Below, piece by piece: positions 9,652-18,296 of a stretch of 64,000 bases of DNA. Positions within the stretch are counted from its first letter, which is position 1. Every line of letters begins with the position of its first letter. Made by a program: the position numbers and the translations under genes. The notes under the pieces are model-generated. The model saw only the letters and a program-made list of their open reading frames with translations, was not told where the DNA came from and did no database searches. The stretch comes from Akkermansia sp. RCC_12PD (lineage in GTDB: Bacteria; Verrucomicrobiota; Verrucomicrobiia; Verrucomicrobiales; Akkermansiaceae), in assembly GCF_036417355.1 (NCBI RefSeq), contig NZ_CP143889.1, forward strand, positions 2,294,001 to 2,358,000. Reading direction: 5' to 3'.

Positions 9652-10788
9652 ATGAAACAATCCTTCTTATATGCATGGTGTTTGAGCGCCGCCGGGTGTG
9701 CCTCCCTGCTGCACGCCCAGTCCGTCAACCAATTCCCGGACAGCGGCCCTGAAACCACTCTGGATTCCCTCTGGGCGGCTACGGGCCACATGCAGGCCTT
9801 TTCTGACGCCATCGACTCCCAGATGGGCGTGCACCGTTTTCAGGACGGCAAAAAATCGCGTTTCTGGTTCAGCGGCATGGGAAGCTTCGGAAATGCCAGT
9901 GTCAGGAACGAGCATCCCGCCTTCGACTATTCGGCCGGCGGCGGAGTCCTGGGCTATGACTACTGCGCATCCGAAAGTGGAAGGGGAAGGCTGCTCGGCC
10001 TGTCCCTGGGCTTCATGTCCGGTACCCAGAACATCAAGGAAATGGCGGACCATCCCGCCGGATTTCTGGAAGGCGACAAATTTGACCAGGATACGATGAT
10101 GGTCAACATTTACGGAGCCCTGTACAGGCAGACCGGAAGAAAATCCCATCTTCTTCTGTCCATGAATATGGGATTCGGCAATACCGATAACAAATGCGCC
10201 CACCACGGCATGAACTACGAAAACTCCACATGGGATACGGAAACCTGGAACGTCGCGTTGTCGGCCGCATGGCGCTACGAAGTCTCCAGGTCCTTCAGTA
10301 TCACGCCTTTCGCCAAGATGAGCTATGTGCATGCCTCTAACAAAGTGAAAAAGGACGACTATGATGACGAAGGCTATGACTCTTCCTGGTGGTGGGATGA
10401 TGATGAATACTGGAGAAGGGAATCCAGGTGGGAAAACCGCGGATCGTTCGACAATCTGGCGCTTGAAGTGGGAGTGACGCTGGAACACGCCATCCGCTTC
10501 TCCAACGGCATGATGTGGACCAATGCCATTTCCGGAAGCTACTGCCCGGACATATGGCGCAACAATCCCCACCATACCTTCAACGACATCTGGTGGGACG
10601 GCGACACCGTCTATGAGTCCCGGTACAGAGGCAGAGGATACGCTCCGGCACGCCAGGCCTTCAAGGCCAAATTCCTGTCGCGCTTCGTGTGCAGCGAAAA
10701 CCTCTCCATTTATGCCTCCTATCAGGCCTGTTTCCGGGAATCCTGCACGGAACACCGGGCGGCATTGGGCGTAGCCGTAGTCTTCTGA
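9652..10788 (+). CDS. Autotransporter-type outer-membrane beta-barrel protein
   Basis: A 378-residue secreted protein starting with a signal peptide (MKQSFLYAWCLSAAGCASLLHAQ). The body alternates aromatic and polar residues as in outer-membrane strands (FWFSGMGSFGNASV, GVLGYDY, LLGLSLGFMSG) and the chain ends in ALGVAVVF, a C-terminal phenylalanine typical of barrels recognised by BamA. An Asp/Tyr/Trp-rich insert (about residues 237-266, KKDDYDDEGYDSSWWWDDDE) is probably a surface or periplasmic loop. Autotransporter beta-domain proteins without a large passenger are common in Akkermansia. Function unknown. It is monocistronic and convergent with the Nudix gene. Confidence 0.8.
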   Translation: MKQSFLYAWCLSAAGCASLLHAQSVNQFPDSGPETTLDSLWAATGHMQAFSDAIDSQMGVHRFQDGKKSRFWFSGMGSFGNASVRNEHPAFDYSAGGGVLGYDYCASESGRGRLLGLSLGFMSGTQNIKEMADHPAGFLEGDKFDQDTMMVNIYGALYRQTGRKSHLLLSMNMGFGNTDNKCAHHGMNYENSTWDTETWNVALSAAWRYEVSRSFSITPFAKMSYVHASNKVKKDDYDDEGYDSSWWWDDDEYWRRESRWENRGSFDNLALEVGVTLEHAIRFSNGMMWTNAISGSYCPDIWRNNPHHTFNDIWWDGDTVYESRYRGRGYAPARQAFKAKFLSRFVCSENLSIYASYQACFRESCTEHRAALGVAVVF

Positions 10789-10971
10789 CGTCTTTCGTGT
10801 CCCTCACCGTGGAGATGGAGGAGCGCGGAATACCTTTTGCTGATGCCGGGAACGTGGAGGGAAAGGAGGAAAAAACGCCGAAGTGCCGGGTGCGCCTCGT
10901 GGCAACCGCTTCTTTCCCCGTATTTCTGCGAACGGAAAGCCGGATACCCGGGAGTAATTGAAACGGGGTGG

Positions 10972-11484
10972 CTATTCCTCTTCCGTTTCGAGGGAATAAT
11001 CCAGCATTCTATCGCCATCGAACGTGAAAAACGCCTGGAATCGCTTCCCTCCGAGCATGGCGGGAAGCCAGTACCGGTCGTCCTGCCACATGAGATCGTA
11101 GGGAATCTCCTCTACGGGAGACCAAAAAGGCTCTGCCTCCGGCGTTTCCGAAGGAGTGCCCGTGAACGACGAAGCCATGAACACATGGCAGAGGATTTCC
11201 GGAATGGTCCTGCAGGTAAAGGAAAAATGCAACACGCCCATCTCCCGCGCGTCTGTTACGTTAATCCGCAGCTCTTCCCGGACTTCCCTCAGAACGCATT
11301 GAAGAGCCGTTTCCCCCGGCTCAAACTTGCCGCCGGGGCCGTTCACTTTCCCCGCTCCTATACCCCTCTTCTTGCGTATCAGAAGAATCTTTCCCTCCTG
11401 AACCACAAACATCAGGGTAGCGAGAATATCCGGGGTCCACGGTGCGGGCCATTGAAAGCCGCTGCTTCTCTCTTGCATGGGCAC
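10972..11484 (-). CDS. Nudix hydrolase, 8-oxo-dGTPase-like
   Basis: The Nudix box is complete: GGKFEPGETALQCVLREVREEL fits GX5EX7REUXEEXGU around residues 52-73. The preceding KKRGIGAGKVNGPGGKFEPGE arrangement is that of the MutT/MTH1 branch that removes oxidised purine nucleotides from the pool. At 170 residues it is slightly longer than MutT, with an added C-terminal part (QAFFTFDGDRMLDYSLE) like MTH1-type enzymes. It is a single minus-strand gene convergent with the beta-barrel gene. Exact substrate is inferred from family only. Confidence 0.85.
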   Translation of the reverse strand: MPMQERSSGFQWPAPWTPDILATLMFVVQEGKILLIRKKRGIGAGKVNGPGGKFEPGETALQCVLREVREELRINVTDAREMGVLHFSFTCRTIPEILCHVFMASSFTGTPSETPEAEPFWSPVEEIPYDLMWQDDRYWLPAMLGGKRFQAFFTFDGDRMLDYSLETEEE

Positions 11485-11569
11485 ATGCTACAGGATTGAA
11501 GGACCGGCATGAAGAAAAATACGGAATAAATGCATAATGAGTAGGGAAACGGTCAAATTGCCCGCGGCG

Positions 11570-11830
11570 TCAATCTCCGGAATACTTTGGATGAACAACC
11601 GAATCGTTCACTTCATCGACTCTGTGAGAACTCAAATTACCCATTACTCCATAATTTTTCATGCGCAGATGAGCGATGAGATGATTATTCAAATAATCTA
11701 GGAAATATTCCTTGTCGAATGCTCCTTGAAAAGTGACGGGAATTGCACTTCCATCTGGACTATGGATGAGATTAATATAATTGTTTTTAGACGTATTCAG
11801 AATAGATGACCCATTGTGCAAATCAGCCAT
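11570..11830 (-). pseudogene. IS630-family transposase remnant
   Basis: A fragment of the DDE domain: residues SAIPVTFQGAFDKEYFLDYL, then GVMGNLSSHRV, then PKYSGD. In intact IS630 transposases these correspond to the strand before the second catalytic aspartate (VMDNLSSHK) and to LPPYSPD. Here the catalytic Asp has become Gly, the stretch between the two motifs is shortened, and the frame stops right after YSGD. No inverted repeats were found around it. It is a dead insertion-sequence fragment marking the start of the accessory region. Confidence 0.6.
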
Positions 11831-11881
11831 CTGATGTTATTGATCTGATGTTTTGCGGCCGCCCTATCTGGCCCGGATCCG

Positions 11882-13786
11882 TCAAATTCCGGATGTCTTG
11901 TTATTAATACTGCTCAGAATTTTTTCCTGAGCAAGGGAGGAGGGGAGTTGAGCGTCCTTGTAATCAAATAAAAGGCTTGTTTTTTTTGCAAGCTGTTCAA
12001 AGGCGGCAATTTTTTGCACCAAAACGTCGATATGTGTTTTCCCTTCGGGTTCACGGTAAATATTCAAGCGTGTCACATTTTTTTGAACATTCGCAAGCGA
12101 GGATTCAAAAGCAGCGCGGATTTGCGTTTTAATCAGATAAGCCGTTTCCGTGGCTTCTTCATCAGTCAGGGGACCGCTTTTTGAAATAACTAAAAAGGAA
12201 TAATCATAATCTTTCAATCTATATTTCGCCAATACTTTGGATAAACGCTGCATAGAGCATTCTTTCGGATTCGCGTTAATGACTTCCTTAAATCTCCAAG
12301 CGCGTCCAAGCGTGTCGTTAATGCCGATCATTATCGGGTTATCGACTTTTTGTACGAGCCGCATTTCTTGTAATGTAATCCGTCCTTTTCTATTATGCAG
12401 TAAAACGGGCAATTCAATGACGTAACCCCCGTATTTTCCTGCTTTGAGGTCGTTCTTATTCAAATTTGGCATTTGATAAGTATACAAAAGCGTCATAATC
12501 TGACTTAAACTATCCTGTACGTTTGATAAGGTACGTTGTGTGCGCAAAACTGTGTCTGGTATCGGGAATTCCATGTAATTTTGGATTTCTTTTGCATCTT
12601 GAAGAAAAGATTTTTGTGTTGGAACGACGGGAATATCATCTGAAATAATGTTATACGAAATTTCTGTTCCCACAGTTTTCACAATTGGGGGATTTGTTCT
12701 TTTCTCACTCTTCCTGTCTGTATTAATCGCCGTCTTGTTTTTTGATAAAATATCGTCCATAACCGTAGTATGGGCAATAGAAATCATTTGGTTTCCGCTG
12801 AAGATCCCTCCCTGGCTAAGTGCTTCATTAATCGTATTTAATTGAGCGATGAGAATGTCCAGTTCTTGCGGAGCTTCTTTATACAAAGACAATTTTTTTA
12901 TTTTTTGAGGGAGTGATGAAAATTCGTGGTTTAAAATACGGGCAAAAGTGTCATTGATGGCATCTTGAATCTGTACTTGTTCCGCTTTTGTCAACGAAGT
13001 GATTTGTGCAACACTGAAAAAATCGTACGCGCGTTTACCAACACTGTAATGTGACAGTGGAGAAAACCAAAATTGGCAATAAGCTTGTGTGCCGTTCAAT
13101 TCCAGGATCTGCTCTTTTGTTAAAATGCGTCCCAAAATATTATTAATTTTATCTTCGCTTTCGCTTTCATGTAAGCCTATCTTCTCTTTTTCCTTTTTTG
13201 AAAGAGATTTCGTATATAAAGCGGGAGGAGCAATGAAGCTCCCTTTTGAATTATATTGGTAAGAGTTATTTTTTGTATTCGGTTTTGTAAAAGTTACGAG
13301 ATAGTGAATCTTCTGATTGATATTTTGATATAATAGATCAACATCCTTGTCCGTTCCAGTGGCTATGCCCCCTTTCGGACGCACCACATAGCCCGCAGAA
13401 ATGTTATTATATTTTGGAGAAATTTCATGGTTGGGAATAAAAATATCCGGCGTAATATGAGATGTGTGAACGCGTACTATTTTGTTGGGCTTGTAAATCA
13501 TGATGGTAAAATTGTCGCCCGGAACATAAATCATGCGTGGATTGGAAAAAATTTTATTTAATTGCAGACAAGTTTTCAGGAACGGCAGCATGCGTTTATA
13601 ATCGTCTGTTTCTTTAAAAAAATCCCATGCTTCCCGTTGTGTTGCAGTTAAGCTTTTTTCTTGTTGCTTCAATGACATTTCAATTTTTTGCGTATCTAGA
13701 ATGTCGGAATTTTTCGCATCGGTTTCAGTTGAAAAAAACAGCGATGCTGCGGCAGCAATAGGAAAAATAATATTTTTAAAGCTCAT
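11882..13786 (-). CDS. Large hypothetical secreted protein, AT-rich gene
   Basis: A 634-residue protein with a signal peptide (MSFKNIIFPIAAAASLFFS). The mature chain is lysine-, asparagine- and isoleucine-rich with several predicted helical stretches (QEKSLTATQREAWDFFKE). No family motif is recognised. Base composition is clearly more AT-rich than the flanking chromosomal genes, and the gene lies between transposase remnants, so horizontal acquisition is likely. A single open frame of this length argues that it is still under selection or recently acquired. Confidence 0.65.
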   Translation of the reverse strand: MSFKNIIFPIAAAASLFFSTETDAKNSDILDTQKIEMSLKQQEKSLTATQREAWDFFKETDDYKRMLPFLKTCLQLNKIFSNPRMIYVPGDNFTIMIYKPNKIVRVHTSHITPDIFIPNHEISPKYNNISAGYVVRPKGGIATGTDKDVDLLYQNINQKIHYLVTFTKPNTKNNSYQYNSKGSFIAPPALYTKSLSKKEKEKIGLHESESEDKINNILGRILTKEQILELNGTQAYCQFWFSPLSHYSVGKRAYDFFSVAQITSLTKAEQVQIQDAINDTFARILNHEFSSLPQKIKKLSLYKEAPQELDILIAQLNTINEALSQGGIFSGNQMISIAHTTVMDDILSKNKTAINTDRKSEKRTNPPIVKTVGTEISYNIISDDIPVVPTQKSFLQDAKEIQNYMEFPIPDTVLRTQRTLSNVQDSLSQIMTLLYTYQMPNLNKNDLKAGKYGGYVIELPVLLHNRKGRITLQEMRLVQKVDNPIMIGINDTLGRAWRFKEVINANPKECSMQRLSKVLAKYRLKDYDYSFLVISKSGPLTDEEATETAYLIKTQIRAAFESSLANVQKNVTRLNIYREPEGKTHIDVLVQKIAAFEQLAKKTSLLFDYKDAQLPSSLAQEKILSSINNKTSGI

Positions 13787-13882
13787 AGCCCGGCTCCTTG
13801 ATGAAAAAAGTGAAGGTTATTCTAGTTTGATTGTTGTTGTATTTTCCGTCCCTGTCTTTGAAAAGTGATCAACCCATGGAAG

Positions 13883-14305
13883 TTACGAAGGCATGTTCCT
13901 CCGTAAAAAACGGCTTTGTTGAAGAAGGCCACCATTGTAAAGGCTTGTCGCGTTGTCAAGCACCTTGCTCCGCTTCCTGCAGGAGGACTTGAGGGGAGTT
14001 ACCCGTTCCGGAATCACTCCTGTCTGGGATAATACCGTTTCACAGGAAACGTGGGTGGGATGAAAAAGATGATTCGCGACAAGTTCGCGCGAATGGGTGC
14101 TTTCCCCTTGTTCGGGAAGATACGGGTAAGGATTCCGGCAAAGGTTGAGAGTGACGCCTTTTGGCTGCAGGAGGAATATTTTGGCCATAGGAGCTTTGTA
14201 CTCCTTAAGCGCAGACTTAAGGATACGTGTATTGACAGGAAGAGTCCCGAACTGCTTGGACAAAAAAAACTCCATGTAATCAAATAAAGCTAGCAGGAAT
14301 TGCAT
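13883..14305 (-). pseudogene. Truncated AbiEi-type antitoxin gene
   Basis: The first 118 or so residues closely match the AbiEi-like protein at 15343-16080 (KQFGT(L/V)PVNT, LKSALKEYKAPMAKI, HSRELVANHL). The DNA of 13965-14300 and 15720-16045 is visibly similar, roughly 85 percent by eye. After the motif KRSKVLDNAT the match stops and an unrelated 22-residue tail follows, so the C-terminal half is lost. The copy lies just outside the island att repeat, suggesting debris of a related element. Confidence 0.7.
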
Positions 14306-14389
14306 GGAGAATCAATTCAAAATGAATCTCCATTGGATGAAAGGATGGCCAGAACCTGGACAGGATTGAAAGAAGAACCGCAATCCTGA

Positions 14390-14600
14390 ACCAAAGGAAA
14401 CCGCAACACATTACGGCGAAGAGTTCAAACGTAAATGCGTAGAACCCTGCCTCAGCAATAACCGGGAATTTCGATACTGATAAAAGAACTGGGAATATCC
14501 CCGGAAATGCTGAGATGCTGGTAATGAAAGAACTTGGCGTCAAAAAACTAACGAACAATACACGTCTGGCTGAAGAACCATTGAGTACAGCCACAGTATA
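14390..14600 (+). pseudogene. IS3-family OrfA (transposase HTH) remnant
   Basis: Translated on the plus strand, HYGEEFKRKCVEPCLSNN appears in one frame and, after a frameshift near 14470, ILIKELGISPEMLRCW in another, followed by stops. Together they match the helix-turn-helix region of IS3-family OrfA (YSEEFKREAV, AKELGISPSTLRRW). The gene is broken by a frameshift and nonsense codons, and OrfB is not present. The stretch 14600-14955 after it shows nothing identifiable. Confidence 0.6.
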
Positions 14601-14959
14601 GACCTATCTCCCGGGAATATCCGTATAATCAAGAACAGGTTGGGAGCCTCCGCCTAATGACCGCGGTTCCCTCGCGGGCCTTTCGCGGTACGTACGCGGA
14701 TATCAGCCAACGGCATGCAGCAGGAGTCTCATAGGAGACAATTGACCTTTTGCCTATTTATTGCGACAACTATGCCTGTCACCCTTCCATCTAGCCTCAA
14801 TAACATAGCAAATTTGAGGATTTTCAACCTTATACAACCCTTTTCAAGCATTTATGCTTGGTTGCAACGGGGAGAGGGCTTCTTTGTGCCCCAATCCACA
14901 CCCTCTACCTGTAAGATAATGCCTTTAAAAACCGTTTTAATATCTTGCACTTTCAAGAA

Positions 14960-14998
14960 AACAAAAACCGCAATCGCTGAAAATCAACAACTTGCGGT
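14960..14998 (-). terminator. Probable original tRNA-Leu terminator, displaced by the island
   Basis: On the minus strand ACCGCAA pairs with TTGCGGT (14992-14998 with 14967-14973) and is followed by a T-run (TTTTTG). It lies just beyond the left att repeat. In the uninterrupted chromosome it would have followed the tRNA-Leu 3' end directly. Confidence 0.5.
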
Positions 14999-15006
14999 AT
15001 GAAAAT

Positions 15007-15064
15007 GTTGGTGCTCGAGAGGGGACTCGAACCCCTACGGTTTATCACCACTAGATCCTTAGTC
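15007..15064. repeat. Left attachment repeat (attL-side)
   Basis: A copy of the 3' portion of tRNA-Leu, from the encoded CCA end through the T-arm, variable arm and half of the anticodon arm. It lacks the 5' half of the tRNA and so is not a functional gene. It pairs with 45223-45280. Confidence 0.9.
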
Positions 15065-15111
15065 CTATGTATGACTATTGATTATCAATGCAAAATGATT
15101 TTTAACCCCTC

Positions 15112-15138
15112 TCGGCTACCAATAGGCTACCAAACGTG
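15112..15138 (+). repeat. Putative integrase arm-type site, left end
   Basis: Contains two closely spaced GGCTACCAA-type repeats followed by ACGTG. Nearly the same sequence (one extra A) is at 45087-45112, inside the other end of the island and in the same orientation. Position and duplication suggest recombinase arm-binding sites. Confidence 0.5.
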
Positions 15139-15214
15139 CAAAAGCAAGCCCTTTTTGAACGCCTTTTTGCAGGTGTAAAATCTGCCCTTTTACGTCTTTT
15201 TAAGAGATTGGAAA

Positions 15215-15268
15215 TTTACTCTATATTCAGAATTCACTGCATTAGTAAATTTCCGAATATGGAGTAAA
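15215..15268. promoter_or_regulatory. Operator-like inverted repeat, copy 2
   Basis: The arms TTTACTCTATATTC (15215-15228) and GAATATGGAGTAAA (15255-15268) are inverted with one mismatch, and an inner pair AATTCACT/AGTAAATT lies between them. The same composite element precedes the AbiEi gene at 18189-18241. Here no intact gene follows it on the minus strand, so it is probably a leftover promoter of a lost AbiE locus. Confidence 0.55.
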
Positions 15269-15342
15269 TCAAACGAATGCAAGAAGGGGCTTGTTGGTCG
15301 AATGAGGTCGAGTATTTTCCTAGGACAACTTCACCATGTCCG

Positions 15343-16080
15343 CTAATTGCAGGAAGTACTCTGTCGACCAGATATTAAGCTTGTTCTGATCTTTGATGAA
15401 AGGCATGACATCGTCCTTTCCAGAAAATTCAATTCGTTCTTTTTCTTGTTCGTCTTTTCGGCACATGCCCGAATAATGGAAATATCCATCCCGGCGATCA
15501 TGTCCCAGTCAGCTCTCAGGTACTCATCCAAATAAGACCGCATGGTCTTCATCGATTGAATGCGGAGATTGGACGAAGATACAATCAAATCGCACAAGGC
15601 TTTTTCGGGAGTCGCTGTCAGGTAGAAATATCCTTCTTCCGTCTTTTGCCGGGTCAGTCCAATCGGAAAATAAGCCTCAGGAACCTGAATGTATTCGTAG
15701 CGGCCTGTCGCGTTGTCAAACGTCTTGCTCCGCTTCATGCAGGAGGACTTGAGGAGAGTCACCCGTTCCGGAATTACTCCTGCCTGGGATAATACCGTTT
15801 CATGAGAAACATAGGAGGGATGAAGAAGATGATTCGCGACAAGTTCACGCGAATAGGTGCCTTCCCCATCTTCGGGAAGACACAGGTAAAGATCCCGGCG
15901 AAGGTTGAGAATGACGCCTTCTCGCTGCAGGAGGGATATCTTGGCCATAGGAGCCTTGTACTCCTTAAGCGCAGACTTAAGGGTATGTGTATTGACAGGA
16001 ACAGTCCCGAACTGCTTGTACAGGAAAGAAGCCATGTGATCGAATAGAGAAAAGTTAGCGAGAATTGCAGGGAAAATCAA
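15343..16080 (-). CDS. AbiEi-family type IV antitoxin, C-terminus frameshifted
   Basis: Matches AbiEi-like antitoxin/transcription factors: an N-terminal winged-helix part (FGTVPVNTHTLKSALKEYKAP) and the middle SRELVANHLLHPSYVSHETVLSQ and YEYIQVPEAYF stretches. Such proteins repress their own promoter and counter a nucleotidyltransferase toxin. After KTNKKKN the reading leaves the expected frame. The other frame reads IEFSGKDDVMPFIKDQ to LQLADMVKLS with a stop at 15320-15322, a convincing natural C-terminus. One A missing from the AAAAA run near 15440 would explain it. No AbiEii toxin gene follows, so this copy may be an orphan. Confidence 0.75.
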   Translation of the reverse strand: MIFPAILANFSLFDHMASFLYKQFGTVPVNTHTLKSALKEYKAPMAKISLLQREGVILNLRRDLYLCLPEDGEGTYSRELVANHLLHPSYVSHETVLSQAGVIPERVTLLKSSCMKRSKTFDNATGRYEYIQVPEAYFPIGLTRQKTEEGYFYLTATPEKALCDLIVSSSNLRIQSMKTMRSYLDEYLRADWDMIAGMDISIIRACAEKTNKKKNELNFLERTMSCLSSKIRTSLISGRQSTSCN

Positions 16081-16153
16081 CTTGAAATGAAATAAGTGCG
16101 CAAAAATCGCTAGAATTGATGACGAATATCAAGTGCATTCACTGGTAGCGAGG

Positions 16154-16245
16154 TTAATGAGAGGACAAATGCTCCCCTTTCAATCGCTCCTTCGTCGCCC
16201 AGAGGTCGACGAACCAAGTATTCCCAGACAGTGGATAAGAAGAAA
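16154..16245 (-). pseudogene. Remnant of tandem-HTH gene (3' end)
   Basis: The minus strand reads FVDLWATKERLKGEHLSSH then a stop at 16154, matching the last residues FVDLRATRERLQREHSSSH of the 159-residue protein at 18297-18776. Upstream of about 16245 the similarity fades. It lies just upstream of the AbiEi copy at 15343-16080, just as the intact gene lies upstream of the other AbiEi gene. Confidence 0.7.
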
Positions 16246-16298
16246 AAAGCACCTGTAAGACCTCTTCCCGATACCTCGTCTTACTGAAAATTGCATCA

Positions 16299-17117
16299 TT
16301 AACAACGTGACAAAGCCTCTGCCGCAGTCACGAGAGTTTGACGAATTTCCAGAGCCATTTCAGAAGAAACGTATGTCCCCACAAAATCGGCGGCTTTGGA
16401 GGGACCTTCGTCTTCTTCCCTGCCGAAACAGGTTTCCAGACATTGAAGTGCGTCCTGTGTTGCGGTATTGCCCGATTTCTTCTCGAATGCAAACTGTTGG
16501 AAAATATTCCAGCCATCCTGATGCTTCCCATCGTAGTAGCGCATGACGTAATACAGGTCGTAGGCATCCTTGGGTTGGCGGCGATGAAGAAACGCCCGCA
16601 ACTTAAGCATGAGGAAAGCTCCTGCTTCACAAACACGCAGAGGAACCTGTATGGCCTCCCCCTCTTCATCTGGAACTTCAAACATGATTTTGCGGGAGGA
16701 CTCGATAGCCCGTTTAACGCCCAGCAAATTACTGGCTCTGATTCCGGCTATTTCTATCGAACTGGTGGGGCGGACGTGCTCTGTGAGAAAGTCAATAGGG
16801 ATACGAATGCCATCTATATCTGCCATAAAACGCCCTCCTTCCTTCTGATCTTCCCGATACCCCAATGCTCTCAATTTCCAATCGATAGGTGACATGTCCC
16901 CGTCTACGGCAACACTGATTCCCAAATCCACATCAAGAGTCACCGGCCTCAAGAGAGTGGTATTCATATTGCCGGAACAGATGAACCTGGGCACCAGGCC
17001 CCCTATTAAAACCATGCCATGACGATAGTTTTCCAAGGCTCCCCACAGGGAGGCAAGCACCTTTCCCGCATGATTCGTAATAACTTCGCTGTAGCTGGTA
17101 TAATGATCAAATTTCAT
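16299..17117 (-). CDS. AbiEii-type nucleotidyltransferase toxin
   Basis: A 272-residue protein from the ATG at 17117 (MKFDHYTSYSEV), the start that overlaps the upstream antitoxin gene by 11 nt. The nucleotidyltransferase core is visible: VLIGGLVPRF, then the paired acidic residues in TLDVDLGISV. A C-terminal AFLMLKLRAFLHRRQPKDAYDLYYV matches the KxR...PKDAYD block of AbiEii/DNA polymerase beta-like toxins. In AbiE systems such enzymes modify tRNA or other targets with nucleotides, stopping growth during phage infection. The gene forms a bicistron with the AbiEi-type gene at 17107-18147. Confidence 0.8.
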   Translation of the reverse strand: MKFDHYTSYSEVITNHAGKVLASLWGALENYRHGMVLIGGLVPRFICSGNMNTTLLRPVTLDVDLGISVAVDGDMSPIDWKLRALGYREDQKEGGRFMADIDGIRIPIDFLTEHVRPTSSIEIAGIRASNLLGVKRAIESSRKIMFEVPDEEGEAIQVPLRVCEAGAFLMLKLRAFLHRRQPKDAYDLYYVMRYYDGKHQDGWNIFQQFAFEKKSGNTATQDALQCLETCFGREEDEGPSKAADFVGTYVSSEMALEIRQTLVTAAEALSRC

Positions 17118-18147
17118 GATTCCTGCAAAAATCCGGACATTGTACAAGTGCCTCCAGGGCTTCTTCACTCCTCAGTCCCTGTCCCTTCAAATCGATATAA
17201 ATTTGCGCATCCGAAACCAGAGGGACATGACGGGAACGTTGGAGTTGACGCAGGACATCCTGATCTTCAGGATAGAACAAGAGCAGATTTCCCCCTTGTT
17301 CCACTCTTCTCCCCACCAGCCCCGGAGACAATTCAGACAAATTCGGAATACGAGACACATAGGCACTACAAATGACTGGTTCCGTAAAAGCGGCGCGTTG
17401 CCAGGCCCCAACCCATTGCGTAAACCCTATCCTGACTCCGTTCTGTTCCGCCCACTGATGCACCATATCAGCCAGTTCGGCAATACCGGTCCCTACAATG
17501 GAATACCGGACAACTCTCTGATGAGCGCGCTTTTCATGCCATATGTCCAACAACTCCCGTTCATGAAGAAGAGAAACTTGCCGATAAGGATGACGATCAA
17601 TAAATTGCCTATCCTCCAGCCTCTTGATGACTTTATTCACCAAGGCTGTACTCGTTCCTGTTGATGCGGCCAAATCCTTTTGGCTCCATTTTTTGGAAAC
17701 ATTGAAAAGAAGAGCCCGGACAATGCGTTCGCTTTTCCCGGAGAACAAGTCTCTGGCGCCCTTGTTGAATCGAAATCGTTTCAAGGGGCTTCCAGTATTG
17801 CCAAAATAAACTTTCCCTTTTTTGTAATAAAACGCTCCATTGGGATCAGCAACGGCAACATGAGCCTCCAAGGCTTTTTTCACGAACGGCCCCGCTGGAA
17901 TACAGGGAAGAACGAGTAATTGATCCCTAAAGGAATCCAGATTTCGAGGCGGCATCAGCCTGTAAACCGTCGGCAGTTCAATGTATCCCTGCGGCTTCCC
18001 GGCATCATCATATTCCTCAAAATCAAGAACTGCTCTGGTTGGCTCAATGAACAGTCGCGGAAAGTCCCATGTATCGTGAAGCTTTGCGAATGCCTCACGC
18101 AATTCATTTTCTGTAGAAATAAGAGATGCCTTCTGCCTTGACTCCAT
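17107..18147 (-). CDS. AbiEi-like antitoxin/transcription factor with winged helix
   Basis: A 346-residue protein with a central helix-turn-helix (WSQKDLAASTGTSTALVNKVIKRLEDRQFI, about residues 160-190) and a C-terminal domain of the type found in AbiEi antitoxins (GTGIAELADMVHQWAEQNGVRIGFTQW; YVSRIPNLSELSPGLVGRRVEQGGNLLLF). It is longer than the other AbiEi copy and a different subgroup. It is the first gene of an antitoxin-toxin pair. A perfect 12-bp inverted repeat at 18189-18241 lies 42 nt upstream and is the probable autoregulatory operator. Confidence 0.75.
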   Translation of the reverse strand: MESRQKASLISTENELREAFAKLHDTWDFPRLFIEPTRAVLDFEEYDDAGKPQGYIELPTVYRLMPPRNLDSFRDQLLVLPCIPAGPFVKKALEAHVAVADPNGAFYYKKGKVYFGNTGSPLKRFRFNKGARDLFSGKSERIVRALLFNVSKKWSQKDLAASTGTSTALVNKVIKRLEDRQFIDRHPYRQVSLLHERELLDIWHEKRAHQRVVRYSIVGTGIAELADMVHQWAEQNGVRIGFTQWVGAWQRAAFTEPVICSAYVSRIPNLSELSPGLVGRRVEQGGNLLLFYPEDQDVLRQLQRSRHVPLVSDAQIYIDLKGQGLRSEEALEALVQCPDFCRNHEI

Positions 18148-18188
18148 AGGACTCTTCTACTTGATCTGCTTTATATGCACAACATAAA

Positions 18189-18241
18189 TTTACTCTATAT
18201 TCAAAATTCACTTTGTCAGTAAATTCTACATATAGAGTAAA
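18189..18241. promoter_or_regulatory. Operator-like inverted repeat upstream of AbiEi
   Basis: TTTACTCTATAT (18189-18200) and ATATAGAGTAAA (18230-18241) are perfect inverted arms, with an inner pair AATTCACT/AGTAAATT. The distance to the AbiEi start at 18147 suits a promoter-overlapping operator; AbiEi proteins are known to bind inverted repeats at their own promoters. A near copy is at 15215-15268. Confidence 0.6.
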
Positions 18242-18296
18242 TTCAAGCGCTAAAGTTTTTGAGTGAATGATCAAAAAGGGGGCAACGGCAACTATG

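Noticed and set aside
15007-15064. Second tRNA-Leu gene
   Set aside because: Only the 3' part matches; after 15064 the sequence diverges and no 5' half or acceptor partner exists, so it is an attachment repeat.
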